A stretch of 64,000 nt of DNA from JAEZJZ01 sp050949055 (GTDB taxonomy: Bacteria; Bacillota; UBA994; UBA5500). The stretch lies in NCBI GenBank assembly GCA_050949055.1, contig JBMNFA010000002.1, positions 1 to 64,000 on the forward strand, written 5' to 3'. Positions 7,737 to 16,226 of the stretch are shown here, in pieces. Position 1 is the first letter of the stretch. Each line of letters opens with the position of its first letter. The notes under the pieces were generated by a model. The model was not told the origin of the DNA. It did not search any database and saw only the letters and a list, made by a program, of their open reading frames with translations. Both the position numbers and the translations under genes were made by a program.

Positions 7737-8743
7737 AGGCGACAGCCCTGGACAACTATCGCCAACTGGCCGCAGAGATCAGACAGGGGAAGTTGGCCAA
7801 CCTGTATCTACTGTATGGTGAAGAACAGGCACTAGCCGAAAGCCTGGTGGAGCTTTTGGTGGAACGATTGCTGCCGGCGGAGACGCGCGCCCTCAACTAT
7901 CGCCGGCTAGATGGACGCAAGATGACCGATGGCGAGTTGATGTCCGCCCTACAAACTCCGCCCATGTTTGGCAGCCGTTGCTTAGTAGTGGTGGATCAGC
8001 CTGGCTTTCTAGTTAGGACGCAGGAAGTCTCTGCCCAGCTGACTCGGCTGTTCGCAGAGTGGCCGGAAGATAGCTGCGCCGTCTTCTTGGCACCACAGGT
8101 GGATAAGCGGCTGAAGCTAGTCAAGCAGCTGCTGGAGGACAAGAGAGCCTACGAATTCTCTCCCTTGACTGCCGCGGAGGCTGCCCGCTGGGTTGATGAC
8201 CGCCTGCGAAGAGGTGGCGTACCCCATCGGGGCTTGGGCAGGCAGGTGGTTGAACAAGCTGGTAGCAGCTTGGGAGTTTTGCGCTTGGAAGTGGAAAAGC
8301 TGATCGCCTACGCAGCTGGTCAACCGCTGCAACGGGAAGACGTGTGGCATTTGGTGCGCAAGAACCCGGAAACCAGCATCTTCGATTTGGTTGACGCCGT
8401 CGGCCAACGCAGACTGCAACAGGCATTACATCTATTGGACCAGCTGCAGATGGAAGGGCAGGCCCCCCTTTACATCCTCAGCATGATCAGCAGGCAGATG
8501 CGCCTCTTGTTATCAGCCCGTGAAGAACTGGATCGCGGGGCGAGCGACCAACAGGCTGCAGCGACTTTAGGCATTCACCGCTACCCCGCTGGAAAATGCG
8601 TCGTTCAGGCGAAGCAGTGGACGGCTGCGGCTCTGCGTCGGGCAGTGTCAGATTGTCTGGCTATGGACGAAGCGATCAAGACAGGGCAACTGACAGACCG
8701 GCGAGCACTGGACCAGCTGTTGTTGAATTTGGCACAGGCATGA
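7733..8743 (+). CDS. holA: DNA polymerase III subunit delta
   Basis: Clamp-loader delta subunit that opens the beta sliding clamp. About 336 residues, the family's usual length. It shows the N-terminal NLYLLYGEEQALAESLVE strand and Walker-A-like region, the middle RLKLVKQLLEDKRAYEF segment and the C-terminal helical collar domain. I choose the GTG at 7733, six bases after a GGAGGGGG, overlapping the comEC stop (GTGA); an ATG at 7715 lies in the same frame but sits before that ribosome site. The order comEC-holA-rpsT(reverse) matches Bacillus. Confidence 0.9.
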   Translation: MKATALDNYRQLAAEIRQGKLANLYLLYGEEQALAESLVELLVERLLPAETRALNYRRLDGRKMTDGELMSALQTPPMFGSRCLVVVDQPGFLVRTQEVSAQLTRLFAEWPEDSCAVFLAPQVDKRLKLVKQLLEDKRAYEFSPLTAAEAARWVDDRLRRGGVPHRGLGRQVVEQAGSSLGVLRLEVEKLIAYAAGQPLQREDVWHLVRKNPETSIFDLVDAVGQRRLQQALHLLDQLQMEGQAPLYILSMISRQMRLLLSAREELDRGASDQQAAATLGIHRYPAGKCVVQAKQWTAAALRRAVSDCLAMDEAIKTGQLTDRRALDQLLLNLAQA

Positions 8744-8822
8744 AGGCGCAGTTACCTATGAAGCAAATGGACCAGTGTTTGCGCTCCGGGATCAAACTGA
8801 CAGTGCAGACCGCCTGTGCAAA

Positions 8823-8847
8823 AAAACACCTGCATAGCAGGTGTTTT
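8823..8847. terminator. Bidirectional terminator between holA and rpsT
   Basis: A perfect 11-bp stem (8823-8833 with 8837-8847) and a 3-base loop, with A and T runs on either side, lying between the convergent holA and rpsT genes. Confidence 0.88.
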
Positions 8848-8857
8848 CTATTCGCTA

Positions 8858-9121
8858 TTACTTTGCTTCCTGCAGCTTGTTTAGCTGCTTCATCAGACGA
8901 GACTTCTTGCGAGCACCCGTATTCCGATGCAAAACGCCCTTACTGACAGCTTTATCGATTTCACGAACAGCAGTGCGCAGCTTCATCTCTGCATCGCCGG
9001 TTTCCAACGATGAGCGGAAACTACGGATAGCTGTGCGGACCGTTGACTTAACATGGCGGTTGCGCGCGGTACGCTTAGCCGTGATTTTAACACGCTTGAT
9101 TGCGGACTTGATGTTAGGCAC
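8858..9121 (-). CDS. rpsT: Ribosomal protein bS20
   Basis: Primary 16S rRNA-binding protein of the small subunit. 87 residues, lysine/arginine-rich helices, beginning with the canonical PNIKSAIKRVK and ending KSRLMKQLNKLQEAK. A GTG start at 9121 is fixed by a textbook GGAGGTG nine bases upstream; the longer open frame upstream is not part of the gene. It lies on the opposite strand to its neighbours, as in Bacillus, with its own promoter and terminator. Confidence 0.97.
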   Translation of the reverse strand: MPNIKSAIKRVKITAKRTARNRHVKSTVRTAIRSFRSSLETGDAEMKLRTAVREIDKAVSKGVLHRNTGARKKSRLMKQLNKLQEAK

Positions 9122-9140
9122 ATGATTCACCTCCTTGGTC

Positions 9141-9169
9141 ATTCTACCACGGGGTCTATGGTGATGCAA
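9141..9169 (-). promoter_or_regulatory. SigA promoter of rpsT
   Basis: Reading the minus strand: TTGCAT (9164-9169), a 17-bp spacer ending in TGG, then TAGAAT (9141-9146), an extended -10 promoter 20 bp upstream of the start codon. Confidence 0.75.
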
Positions 9170-9274
9170 CCTGAGACGCGGCAAACCTCCACCGTGTCGG
9201 GAATACGGCGAAGGGCGTGCGGACAGACTAAAAACGTCCATCAAATTTTAGCAGAAAACCGAGGAGGTGGCAAG

Positions 9275-9601
9275 ATGTTAGGAGCAATCGTCAGGTTTAT
9301 TGTCTCTGCATTGGTGTTGATGTTCGTTGGGTTCCTGCTGCCAGGTGTTCAGGTGACAGGGTTTACGACTGCCATCATCGCCGCATTGGTAATCGCCGCA
9401 CTGGGCTGGTTGGCGGAAACGCTGTTTGGAGGACACATTTCTCCTCGCAGCCGAGGCTGGGTTGGATTTATCGTAGCGGCTGTCGTTATCTATGTAGCCG
9501 GTTGGTTTGTCCCAGGGTTCCGCGTTGGCATTTTGGGCTCTTTGTTGGCATCGTTCGTCATTGGTCTGATAGATGCGGTAGTGCCGACAGAAATTAGGTG
9601 A
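9275..9601 (+). CDS. Phage-holin-family-4-like small membrane protein (YvlD type)
   Basis: 108 residues with four predicted membrane helices arranged as two similar halves (each a helix ending in P-G-V/F then a helix). This is the pattern of PF04020, called phage holin family 4 but mostly chromosomal proteins of unknown role, such as Bacillus YvlD. The ATG at 9275 follows GAGGAGGTGG. It ends just before gpr, so the two are probably co-transcribed; a sporulation or envelope role is only suggested by that position. Confidence 0.75.
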   Translation: MLGAIVRFIVSALVLMFVGFLLPGVQVTGFTTAIIAALVIAALGWLAETLFGGHISPRSRGWVGFIVAAVVIYVAGWFVPGFRVGILGSLLASFVIGLIDAVVPTEIR

Positions 9602-9609
9602 AACCTGCC

Positions 9610-10605
9610 ATGAGCATCCGAGGCCACCGCTGCCCCTTATCCGTGCATACTGACTTGGCTCTGGAGGCTCACGAGGCAACAATCGGCACTCAGTCCGAGC
9701 AACAGGGTGTACGAGTGACCACCGAGGAATTCCCCGGTGGGTCGATCACAAGAGTGGTAGTGGAAAACGAGTTGGGCGCTTCGCGGCTGGGAAAGCCTGT
9801 TGGAACCTACATTACCATCGAGGCACCTGGCTTGCGTGAACACGACTTGGAGCTGAGGCAAGCTGCCAGTCAGGTATTGGCTCAAGAGTTGGCCGCAATT
9901 CTGCCATCTACTCAGGGTGGAAGCACCCTGGTGGTCGGGCTGGGCAACTGGAACGTCACTCCCGATTCCTTGGGGCCGCGGGTCGTGGAGGAACTCCTGG
10001 TCACCCGTCATCTGTTTCAGTACGCTCCGCAATTTGTGGATGAAGGCATGCGTTCAGTTTGTGCGTTGGCACCAGGGGTTCTGGGCATCACCGGCATAGA
10101 GACGAGTGACATCATCTTTGGTGTGGTGGAAAAGGTAAAGCCGACTGCCGTCATAGCCATTGACGCTTTAGCGGCCAGAAGCATGGATCGCCTTTGCACT
10201 ACCATTCAAGTCACAGACGCCGGTATCGCTCCTGGCTCGGGAGTGGGGAACAAGCGCCGCCCCTTGAATCAGGATTCACTGGGAGTCCCCGTAATTGCCG
10301 TGGGTGTACCATCTGTGGTCTATGCCAACACCATAGTTCTGGATGCACTGGACAAGATGACTGATGGCATTCAGCAGGCGTCAGCCGGTCAGCAGGGTTT
10401 ACCGGGGATGCTAGTAGCCCTCACAGACCAAGAACGAGGTCAGTTGGTGCAAGAAGTGCTCCGACCCTATTGGGGGGACTTGGTGGTCACGCCAAAGGAG
10501 ACCGATGAGCAGATCAGACAAATGAGCAAAGTGATTGCTGGAGGTCTGAATGTTGCTCTGCAACCGGGCTTGGAGACCAGCGATACTCTACGCTACCTAC
10601 AGTGA
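9610..10605 (+). CDS. gpr: Germination protease GPR
   Basis: Endospore aspartic-type protease that degrades small acid-soluble spore proteins at germination. About 331 residues. The N-terminus SVHTDLALEAHEA is the usual start of the mature region, followed by the VVGLGNWNVTPDSLGP motif, the AIDALAARSMDRLCTTIQVTDAGIAPGSGVGNKR active region split over residues about 190-225, and the C-terminal GGLNVALQPGLE. The ATG at 9610 is nine bases after AGGTG; a GTG at 9598 is the alternative and would overlap the holin-like gene. Its presence shows that the organism makes endospores. Confidence 0.92.
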   Translation: MSIRGHRCPLSVHTDLALEAHEATIGTQSEQQGVRVTTEEFPGGSITRVVVENELGASRLGKPVGTYITIEAPGLREHDLELRQAASQVLAQELAAILPSTQGGSTLVVGLGNWNVTPDSLGPRVVEELLVTRHLFQYAPQFVDEGMRSVCALAPGVLGITGIETSDIIFGVVEKVKPTAVIAIDALAARSMDRLCTTIQVTDAGIAPGSGVGNKRRPLNQDSLGVPVIAVGVPSVVYANTIVLDALDKMTDGIQQASAGQQGLPGMLVALTDQERGQLVQEVLRPYWGDLVVTPKETDEQIRQMSKVIAGGLNVALQPGLETSDTLRYLQ

Positions 10606-10637
10606 CAATCTGCGTTAAGTGATCGATAGTGGATAGG

Positions 10638-10665
10638 GAGCCGTACAGCAGTTGCGGCTCTTTCT
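10638..10665 (+). terminator. Putative terminator after gpr
   Basis: GAGCCG (10638-10643) pairs with CGGCTC (10655-10660) and is followed by a short T-rich tail. Confidence 0.5.
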
Positions 10666-10737
10666 TGATCACATGCCCTTTGGGGCGATCAAAAGTGTTC
10701 CGCGGACTCAAAAAGCCCCATTAAGCGGTCAGACTAT

Positions 10738-10775
10738 GATAGAATGAATCGGGAGAGATAATCGTTCTCAATTCA
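10738..10775 (+). promoter_or_regulatory. Extended -10 and Fur-like box before the ZIP gene
   Basis: TGA TAGAAT (10738-10745) is an extended -10. Just downstream, 10757-10775 matches the 19-base Fur consensus at about 11 positions, beginning with an exact GATAAT half. The spacing fits a repressor covering the transcript start. The operator call is tentative. Confidence 0.35.
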
Positions 10776-10802
10776 TCATTGTTTGATCAGGAGGGCTTTA
10801 GC

Positions 10803-11606
10803 GTGCTAGAGGCGATCATATACAGCTCCATGGCAGGATTAGCAACCGGTCTGGGTGCTTTGTTCGTAGTGATCTTCGGGCGACCATCGGTGAAATTTCT
10901 ATCCGTGATGCTTGGTTTTGCCGGAGGCGTGATGCTTTCTGTTTCTGCCTTCGAGCTATTGCCAGAAGCGCGAGAGCTAGGCGGCTCAGTCGCTGCGGTG
11001 GTGGGAGTGGTAGCAGGAGCGGCGATGATGATGTTGCTGGACGTGGTCATCCCACATATTCATCGTGGATTCAGAAGCTCTGAAGGCCTACCTGCCGCTG
11101 AGGCGGCGGCCACCAACGAGCTGGTCGTGAATGGTAGGCTGACTGATGGTCGTCGTTCTGGGGAGTTGAGCTGCAACAACCTGCTTAGGTGCGGAATCTT
11201 CTTGGTCATCGGCATTGCCCTGCACAATCTTCCTGAAGGCTTGGCCATCGGCGCAGGCTATACGTCCAGCTCCGCATTGGGTGCGGTGATCGTGGTCAGC
11301 TTGGCCTTACACAATGTCCCAGAAGGCATGGTTACTGCCGCCCCGCTGCTGCTGGGTGGTATGCAAAGATGGCGGGTGGTGCTGCTGACTACCATTGCTG
11401 GACTGATGACCCCCATCGGTACAGCGATTGGAGGCCTGTTATTTGTTGTCAGCAAAGGCTTAGTCGGAGGGGCTTTGGCCTTCGCCGCCGGGGCAATGGT
11501 CTACATCGTTAGCGACGAATTGATCCCCCAGTCCCATCAGTATCACAGTCATGCTGCGAACGTGGGACTAATCGTCGGCTTTCTGTCTGGATTCGTCTTT
11601 GGTTAG
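10803..11606 (+). CDS. ZIP family divalent metal transporter
   Basis: Inner-membrane zinc or other divalent metal uptake protein, 267 residues, about eight helices. The two signature metal-binding helices carry HNLPEG and HNVPEG, the hallmark of bacterial ZIP proteins. A long hydrophilic loop with an HIH (residues about 83-120) separates helix 3 from helix 4. The GTG at 10803 is placed seven bases after CAGGAGGG; an in-frame TTG further upstream precedes that site. It is a stand-alone gene between gpr and spoIIP, with a promoter and a possible Fur-family operator upstream. Confidence 0.88.
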   Translation: MLEAIIYSSMAGLATGLGALFVVIFGRPSVKFLSVMLGFAGGVMLSVSAFELLPEARELGGSVAAVVGVVAGAAMMMLLDVVIPHIHRGFRSSEGLPAAEAAATNELVVNGRLTDGRRSGELSCNNLLRCGIFLVIGIALHNLPEGLAIGAGYTSSSALGAVIVVSLALHNVPEGMVTAAPLLLGGMQRWRVVLLTTIAGLMTPIGTAIGGLLFVVSKGLVGGALAFAAGAMVYIVSDELIPQSHQYHSHAANVGLIVGFLSGFVFG

Positions 11607-11695
11607 TCCTTCTAGGGTAGGTGAGAAGTCGTATCTTCTCCGCCAGAGCGACCCAAATTTCCCTGTGTCATCAGGACATACGGCGATCCTTACGG

Positions 11696-11730
11696 CCTCA
11701 GCGGATTAACGCTGAGGTTGTCTCTGTTCT
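11696..11730 (+). terminator. Putative terminator after the ZIP gene
   Basis: A perfect 8-bp stem (11696-11703 with 11710-11717), a 6-base loop and a T-rich but interrupted tail. Confidence 0.6.
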
Positions 11731-11798
11731 AGTAGCCTGTCCGCACTCATATAGTAAGATCGCAAGTCAGAACATCTCTGATCAGGGAGGCAGGTGAA

Positions 11799-12905
11799 TT
11801 GTTGCCCGTGAGGATACGTCCAACCAAATTGCAGTCTGTGGTGGTGCCACTATTGGCCCTGGTCTTGTTGGTCTCTCTGTTTTATCCCGGGTATCTGGGG
11901 ATCAAGCAGATGGAAGGGGCTGCTGCCTTGTTGGCGGGGGAGTTTGCTGAAGGAGACGAGGAAGTCTTTGGTAATAACTTGCTCAATCGCTTTCTGCTGG
12001 CCAGTGGGACCTTTTGGCGGCAGATAATGGCCAGCGCATTGCCCAAATCAGTATACCAGTCACAGCACTTGCCAGCCTCAGGCGGCTGGTCGAGCACTAT
12101 GGCCAGCCTTCTCTATCAGATGAGAGTCTCCACACCCACGACTTTCTTGGCGCTGGGCATTCCGGTTCTGCGCAATGTCTCGATGCCAGACCCAGACGAG
12201 GTCTTGCTGCCAGCCAATGAGCCGCCTGTGCCGCCGCTGGTCGCGGCCGAAGAGCCCCCCTCTCCCGAGGCGGAGGCGTTGGGATGGAGGTTTGTGCCGG
12301 AGATGTTGGTCTACCACACCCACAACATTGAATCCTTTGTGCCCACGTCGGGCAAGCAGCACGTGTATGACAATCCGGAGCAGACCATCGTACGGGTGGG
12401 AGCCAAACTGGCAGAACATCTGGCCAATGCGGGGGTGGATGTCATCCACAGCACGGCCGACAATTCCAGCAAGAACTACACCCTCGCCTATAGTCAATCG
12501 TTGAAGACTGTTACCAGCATATTGGAGCAAAAACCCAGCATTGAGTATGCTTTTGACTTGCATCGCGATGGGGGCCTGCCTCGCACAGCCACCACCACCG
12601 TAGTCGAAGGACAGAGCACTGCCCGCATCTACATCGTAGTGGGCACCAACACCACCCTAGGCCATCCCAATTACAGGCAGAACATCGCTTTTGCCACCCA
12701 ACTCAACAACAAGTTGAATGAACTCTATCCCGGCCTGTCGCGAGGCGTCCGGGTGACAGACCGGTCCCGTTATAACCAGCATGTGAGAGAAAAGGCATTG
12801 TTGATCGAAGTGGGCAGCGACAAGAATACCATGGATGAAGCCTTGCGGGCTGTCCGCTTCTTGGCAGAGGCAATCGTGGCAGTGGCTAAGGACCTGCAAC
12901 CTTAG
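11799..12905 (+). CDS. spoIIP: Stage II sporulation protein P
   Basis: Membrane-anchored peptidoglycan amidase/endopeptidase that works with SpoIID and SpoIIM to thin the septal wall during engulfment. 368 residues: a signal anchor at residues about 14-30, a linker rich in P and E near residues 130-165, then the catalytic domain with zinc-ligand region MLVYHTHNIESF, DLHRDGG and ALLIEVGSDKNT. The TTG at 11799 sits after GGGAGGCAGGTG; a second TTG immediately follows. In Bacillus it also follows gpr and precedes lepA. Confidence 0.93.
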   Translation: MLPVRIRPTKLQSVVVPLLALVLLVSLFYPGYLGIKQMEGAAALLAGEFAEGDEEVFGNNLLNRFLLASGTFWRQIMASALPKSVYQSQHLPASGGWSSTMASLLYQMRVSTPTTFLALGIPVLRNVSMPDPDEVLLPANEPPVPPLVAAEEPPSPEAEALGWRFVPEMLVYHTHNIESFVPTSGKQHVYDNPEQTIVRVGAKLAEHLANAGVDVIHSTADNSSKNYTLAYSQSLKTVTSILEQKPSIEYAFDLHRDGGLPRTATTTVVEGQSTARIYIVVGTNTTLGHPNYRQNIAFATQLNNKLNELYPGLSRGVRVTDRSRYNQHVREKALLIEVGSDKNTMDEALRAVRFLAEAIVAVAKDLQP

Positions 12906-12922
12906 GAAAAGGGATTTGTATG

Positions 12923-12959
12923 AACCTGTCCCCAGCGCAACGGGGGGGCAGGTTTTTCT
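12923..12959 (+). terminator. Terminator after spoIIP
   Basis: AACCTGTCCCC pairs with the G-run and CAGGTT (12949-12954) and is followed by TTTTTCT: a strong GC-rich hairpin ending in a T tract. Confidence 0.8.
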
Positions 12960-13071
12960 ATGGACAACTGTTCACTGCCGTGCGCTGGAACCAATGACTG
13001 GCTGGAGCGCCAACCGGGCTGAGCGCACAGAGAGTGGAGAGTATGGGTTGTTCTGCTGGATATCAACCACC

Positions 13072-13101
13072 TTGGTCGATCTTTCCCGCTTGTGATATAA
13101 T
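13072..13101 (+). promoter_or_regulatory. SigA promoter of lepA-hemW
   Basis: TTGGTC at 13072-13077, an 18-bp spacer ending TGA, then TATAAT at 13096-13101, an extended -10, 44 bp before the lepA start. Confidence 0.75.
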
Positions 13102-13144
13102 ACTTTGACGTCAGCTGGCCTTCAGCCCGCATAACGAGGGGGAG

Positions 13145-14947
13145 ATGAGAGTGCAACGCCAGATACGCAATTTCTGCATAATTGCCCATATAGATCACGG
13201 CAAATCGACGTTGGCAGACCGCCTGATCCAGGCTACAGGCACTCTCGCTGAACGGGAAATGGTGGAACAGGTACTGGATTCCATGGATCTGGAGCGAGAG
13301 CGCGGCATCACCATCAAGCTGACCACTGTGCGCATGGTCTATCGGGCAAGCGACGGACAGGAATACACCCTCAATCTGATCGACACCCCCGGTCATGTGG
13401 ACTTCACTTACGAGGTGTCCCGCAGCATCGCTGCCTGTGAAGGGGCACTGCTCGTGGTGGATGCTGCGCAAGGCATTGAAGCGCAGACTCTGGCCAATGT
13501 TTACCTGGCATTGGAACACGACCTGACGATCATTCCCGTGATCAACAAGATCGATCTGCCCGGTGCGGATCCGGACCGGGTAAAGAGGGAGATAGAAGAC
13601 GTGATCGGCATCGATGCCGAGCGTGCTATCCTCTGCTCAGCAAAAGAAGGCATCGGTATCGACGAGATTCTAGAGCGCATTGTCAGCGATGTACCTGCCC
13701 CCAGCGGGGGAGAAGAGAAACCGTTACGCGCCCTGATCTTTGACTCCCACTATGACGACTATCGCGGTGTAATCACTTATGTTCGGGTGGTGGACGGTGA
13801 ACTGGTTCCGGGGATGAAGGTGCGCATGATGGCTACCGGGAGCGAGTTCGAGGTAGACCAGGTGGGGGTGTTTACTCCTGCTACGCTGCAGATGCCTTCA
13901 TTAACTACTGGAATGGTCGGCTATATGGCGGCCAGTATTAAGAATGTGCGTGATGCCCGGGTGGGCGACACCATCACCTCCGCCACGTACGCCGCCACAA
14001 CGCCCCTTCCAGGATACAAGAGGGCGTTGCCCATGGTCTATTGCGGCCTCTATCCCATCGATACCATTCAATATGAAGACTTGCGCACTGCGCTGGAGAA
14101 GCTGCAGCTGAACGATGCTAGTCTGATCTTTGAACCGGAGACTTCGGAAGCCTTGGGTTTCGGCTTCCGCTGCGGTTTCCTGGGGTTGCTGCACATGGAG
14201 ATAGTTCATGAGCGGTTGGAGCGCGAGTACGGCCTGGATCTGATCACCACCGCTCCCAACACCGTGTACCAGGCCACAATGATCGACGGTACGGTGCTGG
14301 AGGTGCATAACCCGGCCGATCTGCCCGCGGTTGGCCAGATTAAAGAACTGGCAGAGCCCTTCGTCAAGGCATCGATCATCGTTCCCTCCGAGTTCATCGG
14401 AAACATGATGGAATTGGCCCAGGAGAAGCGCGGCACCTTTAGGAACATGGAATACCTGGATACCAGTCGGGTGGTGCTGACCTACGAGTTGCCGCTGTCC
14501 GAGATCCTCTACGATTTTTTTGACCAACTGAAGTCGCGCAGCAAGGGTTATGCTTCATTGGACTATGATCTGTTAGGATATCGCCCCAGCCAACTGGAGC
14601 GATTGGATATTCTGATCGGGGGAGAAGTGGTGGATGCACTATCCTCCATAGTGCATAAGGACCGGGTTTATGCGCGAGGCAGGGCGCTGGTGGAGAAGCT
14701 GCGTCGCTTAATTCCCAGACAGATGTTTGACGTTCCGGTGCAGGCGGCCATCGGCAATAAAGTGATCGCCCGCGAGACTGTGAAAGCGATGCGCAAGGAT
14801 GTGCTGGCCAAGTGTTATGGCGGTGACATCAGCCGCAAACGAAAACTGCTGGAGCGTCAGAAAGAAGGAAAGAAGCGCATGAAGCAGGTAGGCAGCGTGG
14901 AGATCCCTCAGGAGGCGTTCATGGCTGTGCTGAAGGTGGAAGAATGA
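13145..14947 (+). CDS. lepA: Elongation factor 4 (LepA)
   Basis: Ribosome-associated translational GTPase linked to back-translocation and 30S biogenesis. 600 residues, full length. The G domain has AHIDHGKST (G1), DTPGHVDF (G3) and NKIDLPGA (G4), followed by the EF-G-like domains and the LepA-specific C-terminal domain with YGGDISRKRKLLERQKEGKKR. The ATG at 13145 is very close to its GAGGGGG; the in-frame GTG at 13151 has better spacing and may be the true start. It overlaps hemW by four bases (ATGA). Confidence 0.96.
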   Translation: MRVQRQIRNFCIIAHIDHGKSTLADRLIQATGTLAEREMVEQVLDSMDLERERGITIKLTTVRMVYRASDGQEYTLNLIDTPGHVDFTYEVSRSIAACEGALLVVDAAQGIEAQTLANVYLALEHDLTIIPVINKIDLPGADPDRVKREIEDVIGIDAERAILCSAKEGIGIDEILERIVSDVPAPSGGEEKPLRALIFDSHYDDYRGVITYVRVVDGELVPGMKVRMMATGSEFEVDQVGVFTPATLQMPSLTTGMVGYMAASIKNVRDARVGDTITSATYAATTPLPGYKRALPMVYCGLYPIDTIQYEDLRTALEKLQLNDASLIFEPETSEALGFGFRCGFLGLLHMEIVHERLEREYGLDLITTAPNTVYQATMIDGTVLEVHNPADLPAVGQIKELAEPFVKASIIVPSEFIGNMMELAQEKRGTFRNMEYLDTSRVVLTYELPLSEILYDFFDQLKSRSKGYASLDYDLLGYRPSQLERLDILIGGEVVDALSSIVHKDRVYARGRALVEKLRRLIPRQMFDVPVQAAIGNKVIARETVKAMRKDVLAKCYGGDISRKRKLLERQKEGKKRMKQVGSVEIPQEAFMAVLKVEE

Positions 14948-16062
14948 GCGCACCTGGCTTGTATATTCATGTGCCCTTTTGCAGCAGCAAGTGCGCCTAC
15001 TGCGACTTCTATTCCATCATGCAGGCCGATCACCGGGAGTACCTGGAGCTATTGGAACGGGAAGCACGGCTTTATCGGGGTATGGAGTTCAGTACCATCT
15101 TTTTGGGGGGAGGCACCCCTAGCCTGCTGACAGGTTCAGCCATGTCGGCCGTCCTGGATATGGTCGGCCGATATTTTCATATTCAACGGGGTGCAGAGGT
15201 GACCATGGAAGCAAATCCGGGAACCGTCAGCGCCTCATATCTTCGTCAATGCCGAGACGCCGGCGTCAATCGTCTCAGCTTGGGGGTGCAGTCATTCAGC
15301 CCGCGACTGTTACGGTTCTTGGGCCGCAGGCATAGTGTGCATGATGTTTGGCAAGCCGTCCACTGGGCGGAGGCTGCCGGCTTTGAGCACCTGAGTTTGG
15401 ACCTCATTTATGGCATTCCCGGACAGTCCCTTGATGAATGGCAACAGACGTTACAGTCCGCCTGTCAGCTGCCCATCGATCACCTCTCTCTCTATGCTTT
15501 AGAGGTGCATGAGGAAACCCCGCTGGGCCGGGCAGTGGCGGCGGGTACCTGTCGGTTGCCGGAAGACGATCTGGTAGCGGAGATGTATCATTGCGCCCAG
15601 GCGTACCTGCCCTTGCAGGATATGCAGCAGTATGAGATATCCAACTACGCCCGCCACGAGGCGGTTTGTCGTCACAATTTGAACTACTGGCAAAACGGCC
15701 AGTACCTGGGGCTAGGTCCAGCTGCCTGCTCCCATCTGCGGGGAAAACGCTGCTGCAACCATGCCGATTGGGGAGAATGGGCCCACGCTCTCTGGCTGGG
15801 GCAGACACCGCCAGCCGAATGTGAGCAGTTGCTACCCGAGGAGCAGATGGTGGAGACGGTCATTCTGGGACTGCGTTTGACTAGCGGTGTGGACGCCGAG
15901 CTGTTTCAACGTCGATTTGGCCGGTCGTTGGAGGGCGTATTTGGTCCAACTATCGAGCGCTTGTTGCAGCAAGGGTCACTGCAGCGTACCGAGCGGGGTT
16001 ACGCCATTCCCCAAGGGCTGCTGCTATTGGCTAACCAAGTGATGCTGCAATTCATGAATTAG
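14944..16062 (+). CDS. hemW: Radical SAM heme chaperone HemW
   Basis: Binds heme and an iron-sulfur cluster; related to coproporphyrinogen dehydrogenase HemN. 372 residues. The N-terminal radical SAM motif places Cys13, Cys17 and Cys20 (C-x3-C-x2-C), followed by the SAM-binding GGGTPS. NYARHEAVCRHNLNYW is the conserved central segment, and the HemN C-terminal domain closes the protein. HemW lacks the extra cysteine-rich N-terminus of true HemN, as here. Translationally coupled to lepA, an order shared with Bacillus. Confidence 0.93.
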   Translation: MSAPGLYIHVPFCSSKCAYCDFYSIMQADHREYLELLEREARLYRGMEFSTIFLGGGTPSLLTGSAMSAVLDMVGRYFHIQRGAEVTMEANPGTVSASYLRQCRDAGVNRLSLGVQSFSPRLLRFLGRRHSVHDVWQAVHWAEAAGFEHLSLDLIYGIPGQSLDEWQQTLQSACQLPIDHLSLYALEVHEETPLGRAVAAGTCRLPEDDLVAEMYHCAQAYLPLQDMQQYEISNYARHEAVCRHNLNYWQNGQYLGLGPAACSHLRGKRCCNHADWGEWAHALWLGQTPPAECEQLLPEEQMVETVILGLRLTSGVDAELFQRRFGRSLEGVFGPTIERLLQQGSLQRTERGYAIPQGLLLLANQVMLQFMN

Positions 16063-16140
16063 CTGGCCGCGCCATCTGTTCCCTGGTCAGGGCGCAGACT
16101 GGGCGGCCATTCTTCTCCACCATGTTCAGCAAGCCAATAC

Positions 16141-16170
16141 TTGACAACGCCCGAATGGCGGTGCTATCTT
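16141..16170 (+). promoter_or_regulatory. SigA promoter of the heat-shock operon
   Basis: TTGACA (16141-16146), an 18-bp spacer and TATCTT (16165-16170), placed so that the expected transcript start falls at or just before the CIRCE operator. Confidence 0.75.
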
Positions 16171-16183
16171 AAAGCTAGGTATA

Positions 16184-16210
16184 TTAGCACTCTATGAAGG
16201 AGAGTGCTAA
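16184..16210. promoter_or_regulatory. CIRCE operator (HrcA binding site)
   Basis: A perfect inverted repeat TTAGCACTC - 9 bp - GAGTGCTAA (16184-16192 and 16202-16210), the canonical controlling inverted repeat bound by HrcA. It lies right behind the promoter of hrcA, so the operon is autoregulated by HrcA. It is the only complete CIRCE I find in the window. Confidence 0.97.
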
Positions 16211-16226
16211 CAATTGGGGTGAAGTC

